Assembly: GCF_000407445.1 (NCBI RefSeq)
Contig: NZ_ASWB01000002.1
Span: 248,001 to 312,000, forward strand
Origin: Enterococcus moraviensis ATCC BAA-383
GTDB lineage: Bacteria > Bacillota > Bacilli > Lactobacillales > Enterococcaceae
Length of the DNA stretch: 64,000 bases
Direction of reading: 5' to 3'
Under the pieces are notes generated by a model, which made no database searches, was not told where the DNA came from, and saw nothing but the letters and a program-made list of their open reading frames with translations. The position numbers and the translations under genes are program-made. Position 1 is the stretch's first letter; each line of letters opens with the position of its first letter. Below are positions 51,987 through 61,017 of this stretch, one piece after another.

Positions 51987-52023
51987 AAAACATCCGTATA
52001 TTTAGATGAACGGATGTTTTTTA
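51987..52023 (+). terminator. terminator of small protein gene
   Basis: AAAACATCCG pairs with CGGATGTTTT, followed by TT. Confidence 0.8.
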
Positions 52024-52141
52024 CTGGCCTTTAATTGACTCAAAAATAGGTACAAAGAAGTATTGCTATCTTAATTAAGAAAGGGTATGCTAAAATCTAC
52101 TAACAAGCAATTATTTTTTTATAGATAAAGGAGGATCATCT

Positions 52142-53287
52142 TTGTTTGAAAAATTAAGACAATCAAAATTATTTTTTTGGTCAGCAGAATTATTAGTCAT
52201 TGCAACGCTGATTTTTGTATCATCGAAGATCAATTTCATCTTTACGCCGATCGGAACGTTTTTCTCAACATTATTTGCCCCTGTTTTAGTAGCTGGGTTT
52301 TTGTATTACATTTTAAATCCAATCGTCAATTTATTGATGAAAACGAATATGAAAAGAATCTTTGCGATCTTGATTGTGTTTTTACTTTTGATCATAGCGC
52401 TCGTGTTGATCTTGGTTAGTGTGATTCCTAGTCTGGTGTCACAATTATCTAGTTTGGCGTCTAATATGCCAGATGTTTTTAAGAGCGTAGAAGCATGGGT
52501 TTATCAAATGGCTGAGTTGCCTATTTTTAAAGATTTTGACTTACCCAAATATATTGATCAACTAGATATTTCATATGGCAATATTATTCAACAGTTCATT
52601 AGTGGATTATCAAGTAGTTTAGGTTCGATTGTTTCCACTGTTGCATCAACAACCATCATTATTGTCACTGCTCCATTTATTTTATTTTATATGCTAAAAG
52701 ATGGAGATCGCATGATTCCAGGAGTGAAACGATTTTTACCTGAAAAACGACAAGATGATATTGTTGATTTATTAGGTAAGTTAAATAAAACATTATCAAG
52801 TTACATTAGTGGTCAAGCGATTGAATGTCTATTCGTTGCAACATTCACGGTTATCGGCTATTCATTGATTGGTGTTCGATACGCATTTTTATTTGGTGTT
52901 ATTGCTGGTGTGACGAACTTAATTCCTTACTTAGGACCTTATATTGGTCTTGCCCCAGCGGTTTTTGTAACAGTATTCGACGAACCATTTAAAGCGTTGC
53001 TATGCTGTCTAGTTGTGTTGATCGTCCAACAAATCGATGGAAATATCATTTATCCAAACGTGATTGGTAAATCACTACAGATTCATCCGTTGACAATTAT
53101 TCTTATTTTGTTAGTAGCTGGAAATATTGCTGGACTGTTAGGAATATTCCTTGCTGTGCCATTTTATGCAGTGTGTAAAACAATCGTTGTGCATGTCTTT
53201 TCAATGATTCGAAAAGAGAAAGTAGTCAAAGAACCTGAACTTGAAATAGCCGGCGAACTAAATTCTCCATCAAGTAAGGAAAAATAG
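52142..53287 (+). CDS. AI-2E family membrane transporter
   Basis: This 381-residue protein has about eight membrane segments with the AI-2E (PerM/YdiK-like) pattern: GTFFSTLFAPVLVAGFLYYILNP near the N terminus, a soluble middle with VSQLSSLASNMPDVFKSVE, and LIPYLGPYIGLAPAVFVTVF. Members export or import small molecules or exchange sodium and protons. It uses a TTG start with AAAGGAGG 8 bases upstream. Confidence 0.85.
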   Translation: MFEKLRQSKLFFWSAELLVIATLIFVSSKINFIFTPIGTFFSTLFAPVLVAGFLYYILNPIVNLLMKTNMKRIFAILIVFLLLIIALVLILVSVIPSLVSQLSSLASNMPDVFKSVEAWVYQMAELPIFKDFDLPKYIDQLDISYGNIIQQFISGLSSSLGSIVSTVASTTIIIVTAPFILFYMLKDGDRMIPGVKRFLPEKRQDDIVDLLGKLNKTLSSYISGQAIECLFVATFTVIGYSLIGVRYAFLFGVIAGVTNLIPYLGPYIGLAPAVFVTVFDEPFKALLCCLVVLIVQQIDGNIIYPNVIGKSLQIHPLTIILILLVAGNIAGLLGIFLAVPFYAVCKTIVVHVFSMIRKEKVVKEPELEIAGELNSPSSKEK

Positions 53288-53297
53288 TCGGTGAATA

Positions 53298-53360
53298 TTG
53301 AAATTGAATGACATTTGTGATACGATTTTAGCGTGACGCCATCAGGTAGTCACGTTTTTT
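53298..53360 (+). promoter_or_regulatory. promoter followed by an early intrinsic terminator
   Basis: TTGAAA (53298-53303), 17-base spacer, TACGAT (53321-53326). The mRNA would start near 53332, at CGTGAC (53332-53337), which pairs with GTCACG (53349-53354) and is followed by TTTTTT. A further 170 bases of leader with small stems precede the CorC-like gene, so premature termination may be regulated. Confidence 0.55.
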
Positions 53361-53532
53361 AAAACGAAGGAAGTCGTACTTCCGAGTCTTGGGAATTGTT
53401 TGTTCTTGTGAGGTATTCGAGTATTTGAAAAAAAACGAATAAGATAACAAAAATTTTATTCAGTAGGCTTCTTTTTTAGAATAGTCAAGTTCACTCACAC
53501 ATTCCCACAAACATTTAAGGAGAGAAAACATT

Positions 53533-54912
53533 ATGAATAATGCTGACCCCGAGAGTCAGTCGCTTATCGCGCAAATTTTACTATTGGTTGTGTTAACATT
53601 GATCAACGCTTTTCTTGCAGCATCAGAAATTGCGGTAGTTTCTGTAAATAAGAATCGTGTCGAACAAAAAGCAGATGAAGGCGATGCAAAAGCGAAGAAG
53701 TTACTAAAAGTTTTGCAAGATCCTACAAGCTTTTTGTCAACGATCCAAGTTGGTATTACGTTAGTTAATATTTTATCAGGTGCCTCATTAGCTGATTCTT
53801 TATCAGCAAAATTAGCTCCTGTACTAGGCGGCGGTGCTGCTGCAAAAAATATTGCAAATATTATTATTTTAGCTTTATTGACTTATGTATCGATCGTTTT
53901 TGGTGAGTTGTATCCAAAACGAATTGCAATGAATAAATCAGAAGAAGTAGCTCAAGCAACTTCAGGATTTGTGCGTATAATAGGTGTTGTTGCGAAACCA
54001 TTCGTTTGGTTATTATCCGCTTCAACAGATTTACTTTCAAAGATTACACCTATGAAATTTGATGATGCTGATTCCAAAATGACACGTGATGAAATGCGTT
54101 ATATGTTAGAATCAGAGGGTGTTTTAGATAATGACGAACTGGAAATGCTGCAAGGTGTCTTTTCTTTAGATACTAAAGTTGCCCGTGAAGTAATGGTTCC
54201 ACGGACAGATGCATTCATGATCGATATACAAGATGACATTCAAAAAAATATCGATGCTGTTTTATCAGAAAACTATTCTAGAATCCCAGTTTACAATGAA
54301 GACAAAGACAAAATCGTTGGAGTTCTCCATACTAAAAATTTACTAAAAGCAGCGCATAAACTTGGCTTTGATAAAATCCAATTAAAAAGTATCATACAAG
54401 AACCATTATTTGTTCCAGAAACGATTTTTATTGATGATCTGTTATATGAATTAAAAAGAACCCAAAACCAAATGGCTATTTTACTTGATGAATATGGCGG
54501 TGTTGTTGGTTTAGCGACTTTAGAAGATTTATTAGAAGAGATTGTTGGAGAAATCGATGATGAAACAGATGAGGTAGAAAATTTATATGCTAAGATCAAT
54601 GATCATGAGTACTTAGTTCAAGGCAGAATGTTGATTGATGAATTCAATGAAGTATTCGAAACAGATCTACACATGAGTGATGTAGATACGATGGCGGGAT
54701 ACTTGATAACAGCATTAGGTACGATTCCTGATGAAGGTGAGAAACTTTCATTTGATGTTGGTAATCTTACATTGACTTCAGAGGAAATGGAAGGAACGCG
54801 TGTATTGGCGCTTAAAGTTGTTTTCCATGATGAGGAAGTCGTTGATGAAGAACCAGAAGAATACCGTCGTTTCTTCCGCAAAGAAATGGAAGATGACGAA
54901 CCAAGAAGGTAA
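53533..54912 (+). CDS. HlyC/CorC family membrane protein (DUF21, CBS pair)
   Basis: This 459-residue protein has a DUF21 membrane part (AQILLLVVLTLINAFLAASEIAVVSV, GITLVNILSGASLADSL), a CBS pair (VMVPRTDAFMIDIQDD, SRIPVYNEDKDKIVGVLHTKNLL) and a C-terminal CorC_HlyC domain (TMAGYLITALGTIPDEGE). Such proteins are tied to magnesium or cobalt export or resistance. AAGGAGAG precedes the ATG. The leader has an early terminator, a common arrangement for metal-controlled genes. Confidence 0.88.
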   Translation: MNNADPESQSLIAQILLLVVLTLINAFLAASEIAVVSVNKNRVEQKADEGDAKAKKLLKVLQDPTSFLSTIQVGITLVNILSGASLADSLSAKLAPVLGGGAAAKNIANIIILALLTYVSIVFGELYPKRIAMNKSEEVAQATSGFVRIIGVVAKPFVWLLSASTDLLSKITPMKFDDADSKMTRDEMRYMLESEGVLDNDELEMLQGVFSLDTKVAREVMVPRTDAFMIDIQDDIQKNIDAVLSENYSRIPVYNEDKDKIVGVLHTKNLLKAAHKLGFDKIQLKSIIQEPLFVPETIFIDDLLYELKRTQNQMAILLDEYGGVVGLATLEDLLEEIVGEIDDETDEVENLYAKINDHEYLVQGRMLIDEFNEVFETDLHMSDVDTMAGYLITALGTIPDEGEKLSFDVGNLTLTSEEMEGTRVLALKVVFHDEEVVDEEPEEYRRFFRKEMEDDEPRR

Positions 54913-54918
54913 AGAGAT

Positions 54919-54964
54919 AAAGGAAGGGATAAAAGCAGAGCAGATGCTTTTATTCCTTCTTTTT
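54919..54964 (+). terminator. terminator after CorC-like gene
   Basis: AAGGAAGGGATAAAAGCA pairs with TGCTTTTATTCCTTCTT (one bulge), followed by TTTT. Confidence 0.85.
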
Positions 54965-54971
54965 TGTATCG

Positions 54972-56447
54972 CTATTTTTTATTGTGAACAGCTCTAATAG
55001 CTTGATAAAGTCTGATATATTGTGCATCATTATCAGCAGAAAAACGGAAAACAAATGAAGGTAAGTTACACTCGCTTGGTATTAAAGAAGATGAGGTTGC
55101 CACAATAAAATCAAAATTTGAAAAATCACTGTACTCATAGGCAACCAACTTAACGAAATGGAGTTCTTCAATAAATTGTGATAAAGGTTGGACAAGCAGA
55201 TAGTTAGATTCGGCAATTAAGGCAATTCTAACTATATTATCAGTTTGGAACGTTTCATAAAGTGGAACGAGCAAAGCGGCCAGTGAATCGGATAATTGAT
55301 CAATACTATTTTTGAGCCAGCTGAAGTTTTTTCTTTTGGCTATTTTTTGAAAGAATATTTTGAAATTTGTAAACAATAAATAATAATGCTCATTTTTTGA
55401 ATAGGAAGAATGATTGATCATATGAAATAATGTGGGAAAAGGCTTTTCAATAATTGCTGTAGAGAAAAGAATGTTGACAACATTCCCAAATAAAATGGGT
55501 TCATCTTCCCAAGAAAAGCATTCAACTAAAAATTTTTCACTAAAGAAATTCGTAAATTCCTCTAATAGTTTCGTTGCATTATTTTTTTGATTTTTTAAAT
55601 AACGATTGAGAGAAGTGAGTCTGTCATCATTAGCTCTAAAAAAATTTGGAGTAGCAATCAATAAGTATCCCGCAAATTGTATTTCTGCTTCTAACATAGT
55701 TGTGTCTTTTATCCAATCTTTAAAGCAGTATTCTCCACGGGTTTTATTTAAAGGAATATAAGAGTTAATCGTTACTTTGTCGATCAAACCATTACCAGAT
55801 TGTATGCGAAGATAAATGATATCAAGCATCAAAGTAATTTGTTTTTGAGCTGAATAGCTGTGGCTGTCTGGAAAATAAGGACTGATTGTTTCGATAATGC
55901 CTTCATAATTGATTGGTCTTTCTTTGGTTTTAGGCAAGTTTGTTCCTTGGGAGGACATCCAGATCAAAGCGTACAAGGCTATTCGAATTACGCGCTCGTC
56001 ACCATAAAGAGTTAATTGAGAAGTATTTATTTTGATATTAAATTGTTTAAGGTAACGAATGAGTAACTTAGATTTTCGCACAACGGTCGTCCGGCTTTGA
56101 TAGTTTTTTTTGCAAAATGCATCAAGGTTGTCTTTGGGGTAAAACAAAATTGAAATTAGTAACTGATAAGGGATACTTTGAGTGATCAAGTATTGATAGT
56201 AGGTATCGTAGGAGACTGTTTGTTTATAGTGAATACCATTTGCATGGATGATTTCTGTTTTTTCTCCAGCAAGTTCTGTGATATCTTGCTGGATCAATTC
56301 CAGAAGATAGACGACACGACTATAAGAGTAATCAAGTCTTTTTTCAAAAAAATTGACACTATGCAACTCATTAGAAAAGCTACTAAGCAAGCCAAAAAGA
56401 ATCAGTTTACGTTTCGCGGTGTCTTCTAACATCATTGATTCTAGCAT
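54972..56447 (-). CDS. Mga-type helix-turn-helix regulator
   Basis: This 491-residue protein has two N-terminal HTH parts (AKRKLILFGLLSSFSNELHS; DAFCKKNYQSRTTVVRKSKLLIRYL) followed by PRD-like helical domains and a C-terminal EIIB-like fold, as in the Mga/AtxA regulator family. It likely activates virulence or sugar genes. GGAGGA lies 6 bases before ATG 56447. No target is obvious nearby; it is divergent from a 520-base gap. Confidence 0.75.
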   Translation of the reverse strand: MLESMMLEDTAKRKLILFGLLSSFSNELHSVNFFEKRLDYSYSRVVYLLELIQQDITELAGEKTEIIHANGIHYKQTVSYDTYYQYLITQSIPYQLLISILFYPKDNLDAFCKKNYQSRTTVVRKSKLLIRYLKQFNIKINTSQLTLYGDERVIRIALYALIWMSSQGTNLPKTKERPINYEGIIETISPYFPDSHSYSAQKQITLMLDIIYLRIQSGNGLIDKVTINSYIPLNKTRGEYCFKDWIKDTTMLEAEIQFAGYLLIATPNFFRANDDRLTSLNRYLKNQKNNATKLLEEFTNFFSEKFLVECFSWEDEPILFGNVVNILFSTAIIEKPFPTLFHMINHSSYSKNEHYYLLFTNFKIFFQKIAKRKNFSWLKNSIDQLSDSLAALLVPLYETFQTDNIVRIALIAESNYLLVQPLSQFIEELHFVKLVAYEYSDFSNFDFIVATSSSLIPSECNLPSFVFRFSADNDAQYIRLYQAIRAVHNKK

Positions 56448-56818
56448 TGTTTGTCCTCCTTCAAAGTAAATTTATCAATAAAGTGAAAAGTATGGAACTA
56501 ATTTGAATAATTTATAAAAAAACAATCATTTAATAACGATGAGAAATAAAGGGATCTAGTATTTTTAGACATATTTTTTGTATAAATAACATAAGGAAGA
56601 GGTGATTTGATGATTGGACTGGAATTCTCTTGAGTTTGCACTATTTAATGGAGAACTTTATACTTAATTTGTAAGTGTAAAATAATTCTTAGTAACTGTG
56701 CTGATGTTCAACAGGATGATTATTAGGATACATATCTTCCCTAATTAATGAGATCAGAACAAAATTCTATGGATTTTGTTTTGGTCTCTTCTATTTTTTT
56801 GAAAATTCACTAAAGGCT
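56448..56818. other. intergenic gap with a possible very small ORF
   Basis: An AGAGGTGA ribosome site (56598-56605) is 8 bases before a TTG at 56614 that would encode LDWNSLEFALFNGELYT. An overlapping ATG at 56610 gives only MIGLEFS. A terminator with stem GAGATCAGAACAAAAT/ATTTTGTTTTGGTCTC follows at 56749-56790. There may be a small transcript here; nothing else is seen. Confidence 0.3.
56749..56798 (+). terminator. intrinsic terminator in gap
   Basis: AGATCAGAACAAAAT pairs with ATTTTGTTTTGGTCT around TCTATGG, followed by TTCTATTTTTTT. Confidence 0.7.
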
Positions 56819-56848
56819 TTGAAAACTTAGGTAATTCCATGATATACT
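56819..56848 (+). promoter_or_regulatory. prfC promoter
   Basis: TTGAAA (56819-56824), 18-base spacer, TATACT (56843-56848). Confidence 0.6.
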
Positions 56849-56967
56849 ACATTAGTTGAAGAATAAAGAGTAGGGAGAATTTTCCAATGTAGAAATCCTT
56901 TAAATAAATCATAAAAATAAATGAAGTCTTTTTCAAGAATAAAATGATAGATAGAATGGAGTAACGA

Positions 56968-58545
56968 ATGAATAATCCACATTTAAAAGAACAAGTAGAT
57001 AGCCGTCGTACCTTTGCGATTATTTCCCATCCGGATGCTGGTAAAACAACGATCACAGAACAGCTTTTACTTTTTGGTGGAGCGATCCGTCAAGCTGGAA
57101 CGGTTAAAGGAAAAAAAACAGGAAATTTTGCGAAATCTGACTGGATGGAAATTGAAAAGCAAAGAGGAATTTCTGTAACCAGTTCTGTGATGCAGTTTGA
57201 TTACGATGGAAAACGTGTCAATATTTTGGATACGCCTGGGCACGAAGATTTTTCTGAAGATACTTATCGAACATTAATGGCTGTAGATAGTGCTGTCATG
57301 GTAATCGATAGCGCAAAAGGGATCGAAGCCCAAACAAAGAAATTATTCCAAGTTGTTAAAAAACGAGGAATCCCAATTTTTACGTTTATCAATAAATTAG
57401 ATAGAGATGGCCGTGAGCCGTTAGAGTTACTTGAAGAATTAGAAGAGTTATTAGATATTGAATCTTACCCAATGAATTGGCCAATCGGTATGGGAAAAGG
57501 GTTACATGGGTTATATGATATCTATAACAAACGTGTAGAAGTGTATCGACCTGAAAACAATAATGGTGAACGTTTTATTCCATTAGTGGATGGTGATATT
57601 CCAAGTGATTTGCCATTACACCAAGATAGTGTCTATAGACAAGTATTGGAAGAAGTTGAGCTATTAGTTGAAGCAGGCGATGAATTTGATACGGATAAAA
57701 TCGCACGTGGGGATCAAACACCAGTCTTCTTTGGTTCAGCCTTAACCAATTTTGGGGTACAAACTATGTTAGAAACATTCTTACAATTTGCACCATCCCC
57801 ATATGGTCATAAGACAGAAGATGGACAAGAAGTCAGTCCTTATGAAGAAGAATTTTCAGGATTTGTGTTCAAGATCCAAGCCAATATGAATCCAGCTCAC
57901 CGAGATCGCATTGCTTTTGTCCGCATTTGTTCAGGAACTTTTGAACGTGGCATGGATGTTATTCTTGGCAGAACAGGTAAGAAAATCAAGTTAAGCAATG
58001 TGACACAATTTATGGCAGATGCTAGGGAAAACGTAGAAGAAGCCGTAGCCGGAGATATTATTGGGATTTACGACACGGGGAATTACCAAATCGGCGATAC
58101 CTTATACGAAGGAAAATTAAAAGTTCAGTATGAGGAACTACCATCATTTACGCCAGAGTTATTTATGAAAGTCAGTGCTAAAAATGTGATGAAACAAAAA
58201 TCATTCCATAAAGGCATTTACCAATTGGTTCAAGAAGGTGCGATCCAATTGTACAAAACCTATTTAACCGAAGAATATATCATCGGAGCCGTTGGACAAT
58301 TACAATTTGAAGTGTTCCAACACCGTATGCTGAATGAATATAACGCTGAAGTGATCATGACACCAATGGGTTCAAAAATCGCACGTTGGATCGATCCTGC
58401 TGATTTGGATGAACGCATGAGTTCTAGTCGTAATATTTTAGCACGAGATCGTTTTGATCAACCGCTATTCTTATTTGAAAATCAGTTTGCGATGCGTTGG
58501 TTTGCAGATAAATATCCTGAGGTTGAATTGAAGAGTTTGATGTAA
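56968..58545 (+). CDS. prfC: peptide chain release factor 3
   Basis: This 525-residue GTPase has the G1 loop [20 protein letters not shown], switch residues in [27 protein letters not shown] and [16 protein letters not shown], and RF3-specific C-terminal domains ([20 protein letters not shown]). It recycles RF1 and RF2 after peptide release. GGAGTAACG lies before the ATG. It is a single gene with its own promoter and terminator. Confidence 0.95.
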   Translation: MNNPHLKEQVDSRRTFAIISHPDAGKTTITEQLLLFGGAIRQAGTVKGKKTGNFAKSDWMEIEKQRGISVTSSVMQFDYDGKRVNILDTPGHEDFSEDTYRTLMAVDSAVMVIDSAKGIEAQTKKLFQVVKKRGIPIFTFINKLDRDGREPLELLEELEELLDIESYPMNWPIGMGKGLHGLYDIYNKRVEVYRPENNNGERFIPLVDGDIPSDLPLHQDSVYRQVLEEVELLVEAGDEFDTDKIARGDQTPVFFGSALTNFGVQTMLETFLQFAPSPYGHKTEDGQEVSPYEEEFSGFVFKIQANMNPAHRDRIAFVRICSGTFERGMDVILGRTGKKIKLSNVTQFMADARENVEEAVAGDIIGIYDTGNYQIGDTLYEGKLKVQYEELPSFTPELFMKVSAKNVMKQKSFHKGIYQLVQEGAIQLYKTYLTEEYIIGAVGQLQFEVFQHRMLNEYNAEVIMTPMGSKIARWIDPADLDERMSSSRNILARDRFDQPLFLFENQFAMRWFADKYPEVELKSLM

Positions 58546-58556
58546 GCGAATAGTAG

Positions 58557-58602
58557 TGAACGTTCTTATCAATGTAAAATTGATGGGAACGTTCTTTTTA
58601 GT
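58557..58602 (+). terminator. prfC terminator
   Basis: GAACGTTCTTATCAAT pairs with ATTGATGGGAACGTTC, followed by TTTTTA. Confidence 0.85.
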
Positions 58603-58604
58603 AT

Positions 58605-58633
58605 TTGACATTAAAGAGACATAACCGTATAAT
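58605..58633 (+). promoter_or_regulatory. perfect consensus promoter of the acetyltransferase gene
   Basis: TTGACA (58605-58610), 17-base spacer, TATAAT (58628-58633). The leader is about 110 bases and contains a short ORF and a hairpin. Confidence 0.9.
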
Positions 58634-58658
58634 CAATTGCATTATTGGAGTGATAAAT

Positions 58659-58712
58659 ATGAGTCGTCGTTTAAGACAATTAAAAAATGTTTCAGTGGTA
58701 GTAAGCTTCTAA
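58659..58712 (+). CDS. leader peptide MSRRLRQLKNVSVVVSF
   Basis: A 17-codon ORF with TTGGAG upstream of its ATG ends in TAA inside the left arm of the hairpin that flanks the next ribosome site. It contains an Arg-Leu-Arg motif, known from ErmDL-type leader peptides where macrolides stall the ribosome, and a hydrophobic end. Drug-induced stalling could open the hairpin and expose the RBS. The peptide is read directly; the control is inferred from established erm and cat attenuation. Confidence 0.65.
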   Translation: MSRRLRQLKNVSVVVSF

Positions 58713-58746
58713 GTCATAATAAAAATCAAACTTAGAAGCGAGGAAG
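58705..58746 (+). promoter_or_regulatory. RBS-flanking attenuator hairpin
   Basis: GCTTCTAAGT (58705-58714) and ACTTAGAAGC (58730-58739) form a perfect 10-bp stem with a 15-base loop. The ribosome site GAGGAAG follows at once (58740-58746). The leader-peptide stop codon is in the left arm. Confidence 0.7.
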
Positions 58747-58751
58747 AAAAA

Positions 58752-59411
58752 ATGACAAATAATCACAATTTTGAAAAGTGGTCAGACACAATGTTCTTAA
58801 AAGATTTGGTGACAAATCCGTTGATTGAAGTAGGTGAATTTTCATATTACTCTGGTTATTATGATAGCCAGGAGTTCGAGAATGGCTGTGTGCGCTATCT
58901 ATGGGGAGATCCATTGACAAGGGCAGCCTTTGATCCAGTAAAAGATATGGGCTGGCATTTAGATAAATTGATTATTGGAAATTATGTATGTATTGCAGCA
59001 GGTGCCACGATTTTGATGGGTGGTAATCACAATCATCATCCAGACTGGATCACTGTATATCCTTTTGCTAGCCATGTAGAGAAATCTTATGAACCAAAAG
59101 GGGACACAGTTATTAAGAGTGATGCATGGATCGGGATGAATGCGATGATCATGCCGGGAGTCACGATTGGTGAGGGAGCTGTGATTGCAGCGGGTTCTAT
59201 GGTTGTTAAAGATGTTCCACCGTATACGATCGTGGGTGGGAATCCAGCGAGAGTGATCAAACAGAGATTCTCAACTGAAGAGATCAGCATGCTTTTAGAG
59301 CTGAGATGGTTTGATTGGACAAAAGAACAAATCGAAGCAGCAAAAGATAGTCTGATGAGTAATAACATTGATGCCTTGTATGCACATTATAAAAAATATA
59401 TTTTGAATTAG
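58752..59411 (+). CDS. Vat/CatB-type xenobiotic O-acetyltransferase
   Basis: This 219-residue protein is a left-handed beta-helix acetyltransferase: the hexapeptide repeats IIGNYVCIAAGATILMGGN and DAWIGMNAMIMPGVTIGEGAVIAAGSMVV are clear, with the catalytic His in GGNHNHHPDW and VGGNPARVIKQRF after the coil. This group includes streptogramin A (Vat) and chloramphenicol (CatB) acetyltransferases as well as sugar enzymes. The leader peptide and the exporter next to it favour antibiotic inactivation, but drug specificity is not shown. Confidence 0.85.
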   Translation: MTNNHNFEKWSDTMFLKDLVTNPLIEVGEFSYYSGYYDSQEFENGCVRYLWGDPLTRAAFDPVKDMGWHLDKLIIGNYVCIAAGATILMGGNHNHHPDWITVYPFASHVEKSYEPKGDTVIKSDAWIGMNAMIMPGVTIGEGAVIAAGSMVVKDVPPYTIVGGNPARVIKQRFSTEEISMLLELRWFDWTKEQIEAAKDSLMSNNIDALYAHYKKYILN

Positions 59412-59437
59412 GAACTGAGATTAAACCTGTTCAGCTT

Positions 59438-59480
59438 TCAGAATAACTCATAGGGTTATTCTGAAAGCTCTTTTTTTGAT
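59438..59480 (+). terminator. terminator after acetyltransferase gene
   Basis: AGCTTTCAGAATAACTC-like arm pairs with GGGTTATTCTGAAAGCT, followed by CTTTTTTT. Confidence 0.85.
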
Positions 59481-59660
59481 CTCTTTGAAAGTTTTTTGGG
59501 AAAATAGAATCATTCTAAACTACACTGTTCTAAGACTAAGATAAGACGAACGACCTAGTCAATACAAGACTTTAGACTGAGTATTCTACTAAAACTTAAT
59601 GGTAAACTTGGGTATCAGAGCATTTATGCCCTGATAAAATAAGGTAGATAGGGAGAAAAA

Positions 59661-60926
59661 ATGATTGGGAAAGTGAATAAAAATATTTTGTATTTGATAT
59701 TAGGGCAGGTTATATCAGTGTTTGGTGGCGCAATTTTACGATTTGCTTTATCGCTTTATGTATTGGATAAAACAGGAAGAGCGGATATATTTGCGACGAT
59801 TCTCGCCATTTCCAGTATTCCAGTCTTGTTTGCTCCGATTGGTGGAGCAATCGCAGATCGATTTGATCGTCGTTTGTTAATGGTTTTAATGGATGTCACG
59901 AATGCAGTTTTAGCTGTAGTATTATTTTTTATTTTAGGTTTGACTGATTCAATCGCTATGATTGGTTTACTGTTATTTTTACTATCAATTGTTGGTAGCT
60001 TCGATACGCCAGTAGTAACGGCCAGTATCCCTTTATTAGTAAAAAAAGATCAGTTGGAGCAAATAAATGGATTAGTTAATGCTGTTTTATCCATGTCAAA
60101 TGTAGTTGCGCCTATTATTGGCGGTATTTTATATAGTATACTAGGTGCTCAAAAATTGATTGTAGGAAGTGCTGTATTTTTTATTCTAGCGGCAATTATA
60201 GAATCTTTTTTGCGGATTCCTTTTGAAAAACGACCAATGGAGTCTGGAGTTTTAAGTACATTGACAGCTGATTTAAAGGATGGTTTTAGAGAGGTTCGCA
60301 ATAATCGAATTATTTTCAATTCTATTTTGATTGCGGCACTTATCAACTTTACGTTGGCCGCCTTTTTTATTGTAGGAGTTCCCGTTGTATTAAGAGTTGT
60401 GTTGCAGGCAAGTGATACGATTTATGGGATTGGGTTGTCAGTAATCAGTTTATCAACAATTCTTGGAGCGATTTTTACTGGTGTTTTCACAAAGAAATTA
60501 CGAATAAATAATCTCTATAAATTGTTTACGTTATCTGGTCTATTATTGATTTTAATGAATGTTGGTTTAATGTTTGCTGGAAGTCCTATGGGAAATACGA
60601 TTGGCTTTATAGCATTTATCATAACTGGAATTCCAATTGGAATGATAATGAGCTTGATTTCTATTTACTTGATTTCCATGGTTCAAAGAATAACACCAAA
60701 AGAAAATATTGGTAAAATAATGGCTACGATTATGGCTGTTTCACAATGTGCAGTTCCAGTTGGTCAAATCATAATTGGTTTTCTATTTAAAACGACTACG
60801 ACGAATGTATTTTTTCAGGTGATGATTGTTGCAGTGTCAGTGTTACTAGTTTCAGGACTTTGTTGGTATCTATTTAAAAATTCAACAGATGATGAAATCG
60901 GTGAGGTAGGTTATAATAAAGAGTAA
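59661..60926 (+). CDS. MFS exporter, MefA/macrolide-efflux-like
   Basis: This 421-residue protein has about 12 membrane segments in the layout of the MefA/EntS exporter group: LYLILGQVISVFGGAILRFAL, the MFS loop ADRFDRRLLMVLMDV and GSFDTPVVTASIPLLVKKDQ. It likely extrudes macrolide-type drugs or other lipophilic compounds using the proton gradient. It lies 250 bases after the acetyltransferase, with a small TATCAG..CTGATA hairpin just before its GGGAG ribosome site. Substrate is inferred. Confidence 0.8.
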   Translation: MIGKVNKNILYLILGQVISVFGGAILRFALSLYVLDKTGRADIFATILAISSIPVLFAPIGGAIADRFDRRLLMVLMDVTNAVLAVVLFFILGLTDSIAMIGLLLFLLSIVGSFDTPVVTASIPLLVKKDQLEQINGLVNAVLSMSNVVAPIIGGILYSILGAQKLIVGSAVFFILAAIIESFLRIPFEKRPMESGVLSTLTADLKDGFREVRNNRIIFNSILIAALINFTLAAFFIVGVPVVLRVVLQASDTIYGIGLSVISLSTILGAIFTGVFTKKLRINNLYKLFTLSGLLLILMNVGLMFAGSPMGNTIGFIAFIITGIPIGMIMSLISIYLISMVQRITPKENIGKIMATIMAVSQCAVPVGQIIIGFLFKTTTTNVFFQVMIVAVSVLLVSGLCWYLFKNSTDDEIGEVGYNKE

Positions 60927-60937
60927 AAAGAAGATAG

Positions 60938-60966
60938 AAGTGTTTAACAACAAGAAATAAGAGGAG
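60938..60966 (+). repeat. intergenic repeated element, copy 2
   Basis: GAAGTGTTTAAC..CAAGAAATAAGA matches the element at 42069-42097 except at the variable middle bases. Confidence 0.5.
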
Positions 60967-61010
60967 CGAAATAAAACGAATCGTCCGTTTTATTTCACTC
61001 TTCTTTATTG
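60963..61010. terminator. bidirectional terminator
   Basis: GAGCGAAATAAAACG pairs with CGTTTTATTTCACTC (one G-U pair) around AATCGTC, followed by TTCTTT. It separates the exporter and DUF1827 genes. Confidence 0.8.
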
Positions 61011-61017
61011 AATTTAT

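Noticed and set aside
53361-53532. M-box or yybP-ykoY riboswitch before the CorC-like gene
   Set aside because: The conserved core sequences of those classes are not present as far as I can read; only a terminator and small stems are visible.
58732-58920. 62-codon minus-strand ORF opposite the acetyltransferase start
   Set aside because: It covers the hairpin and the conserved plus-strand gene in antisense; no ribosome site.
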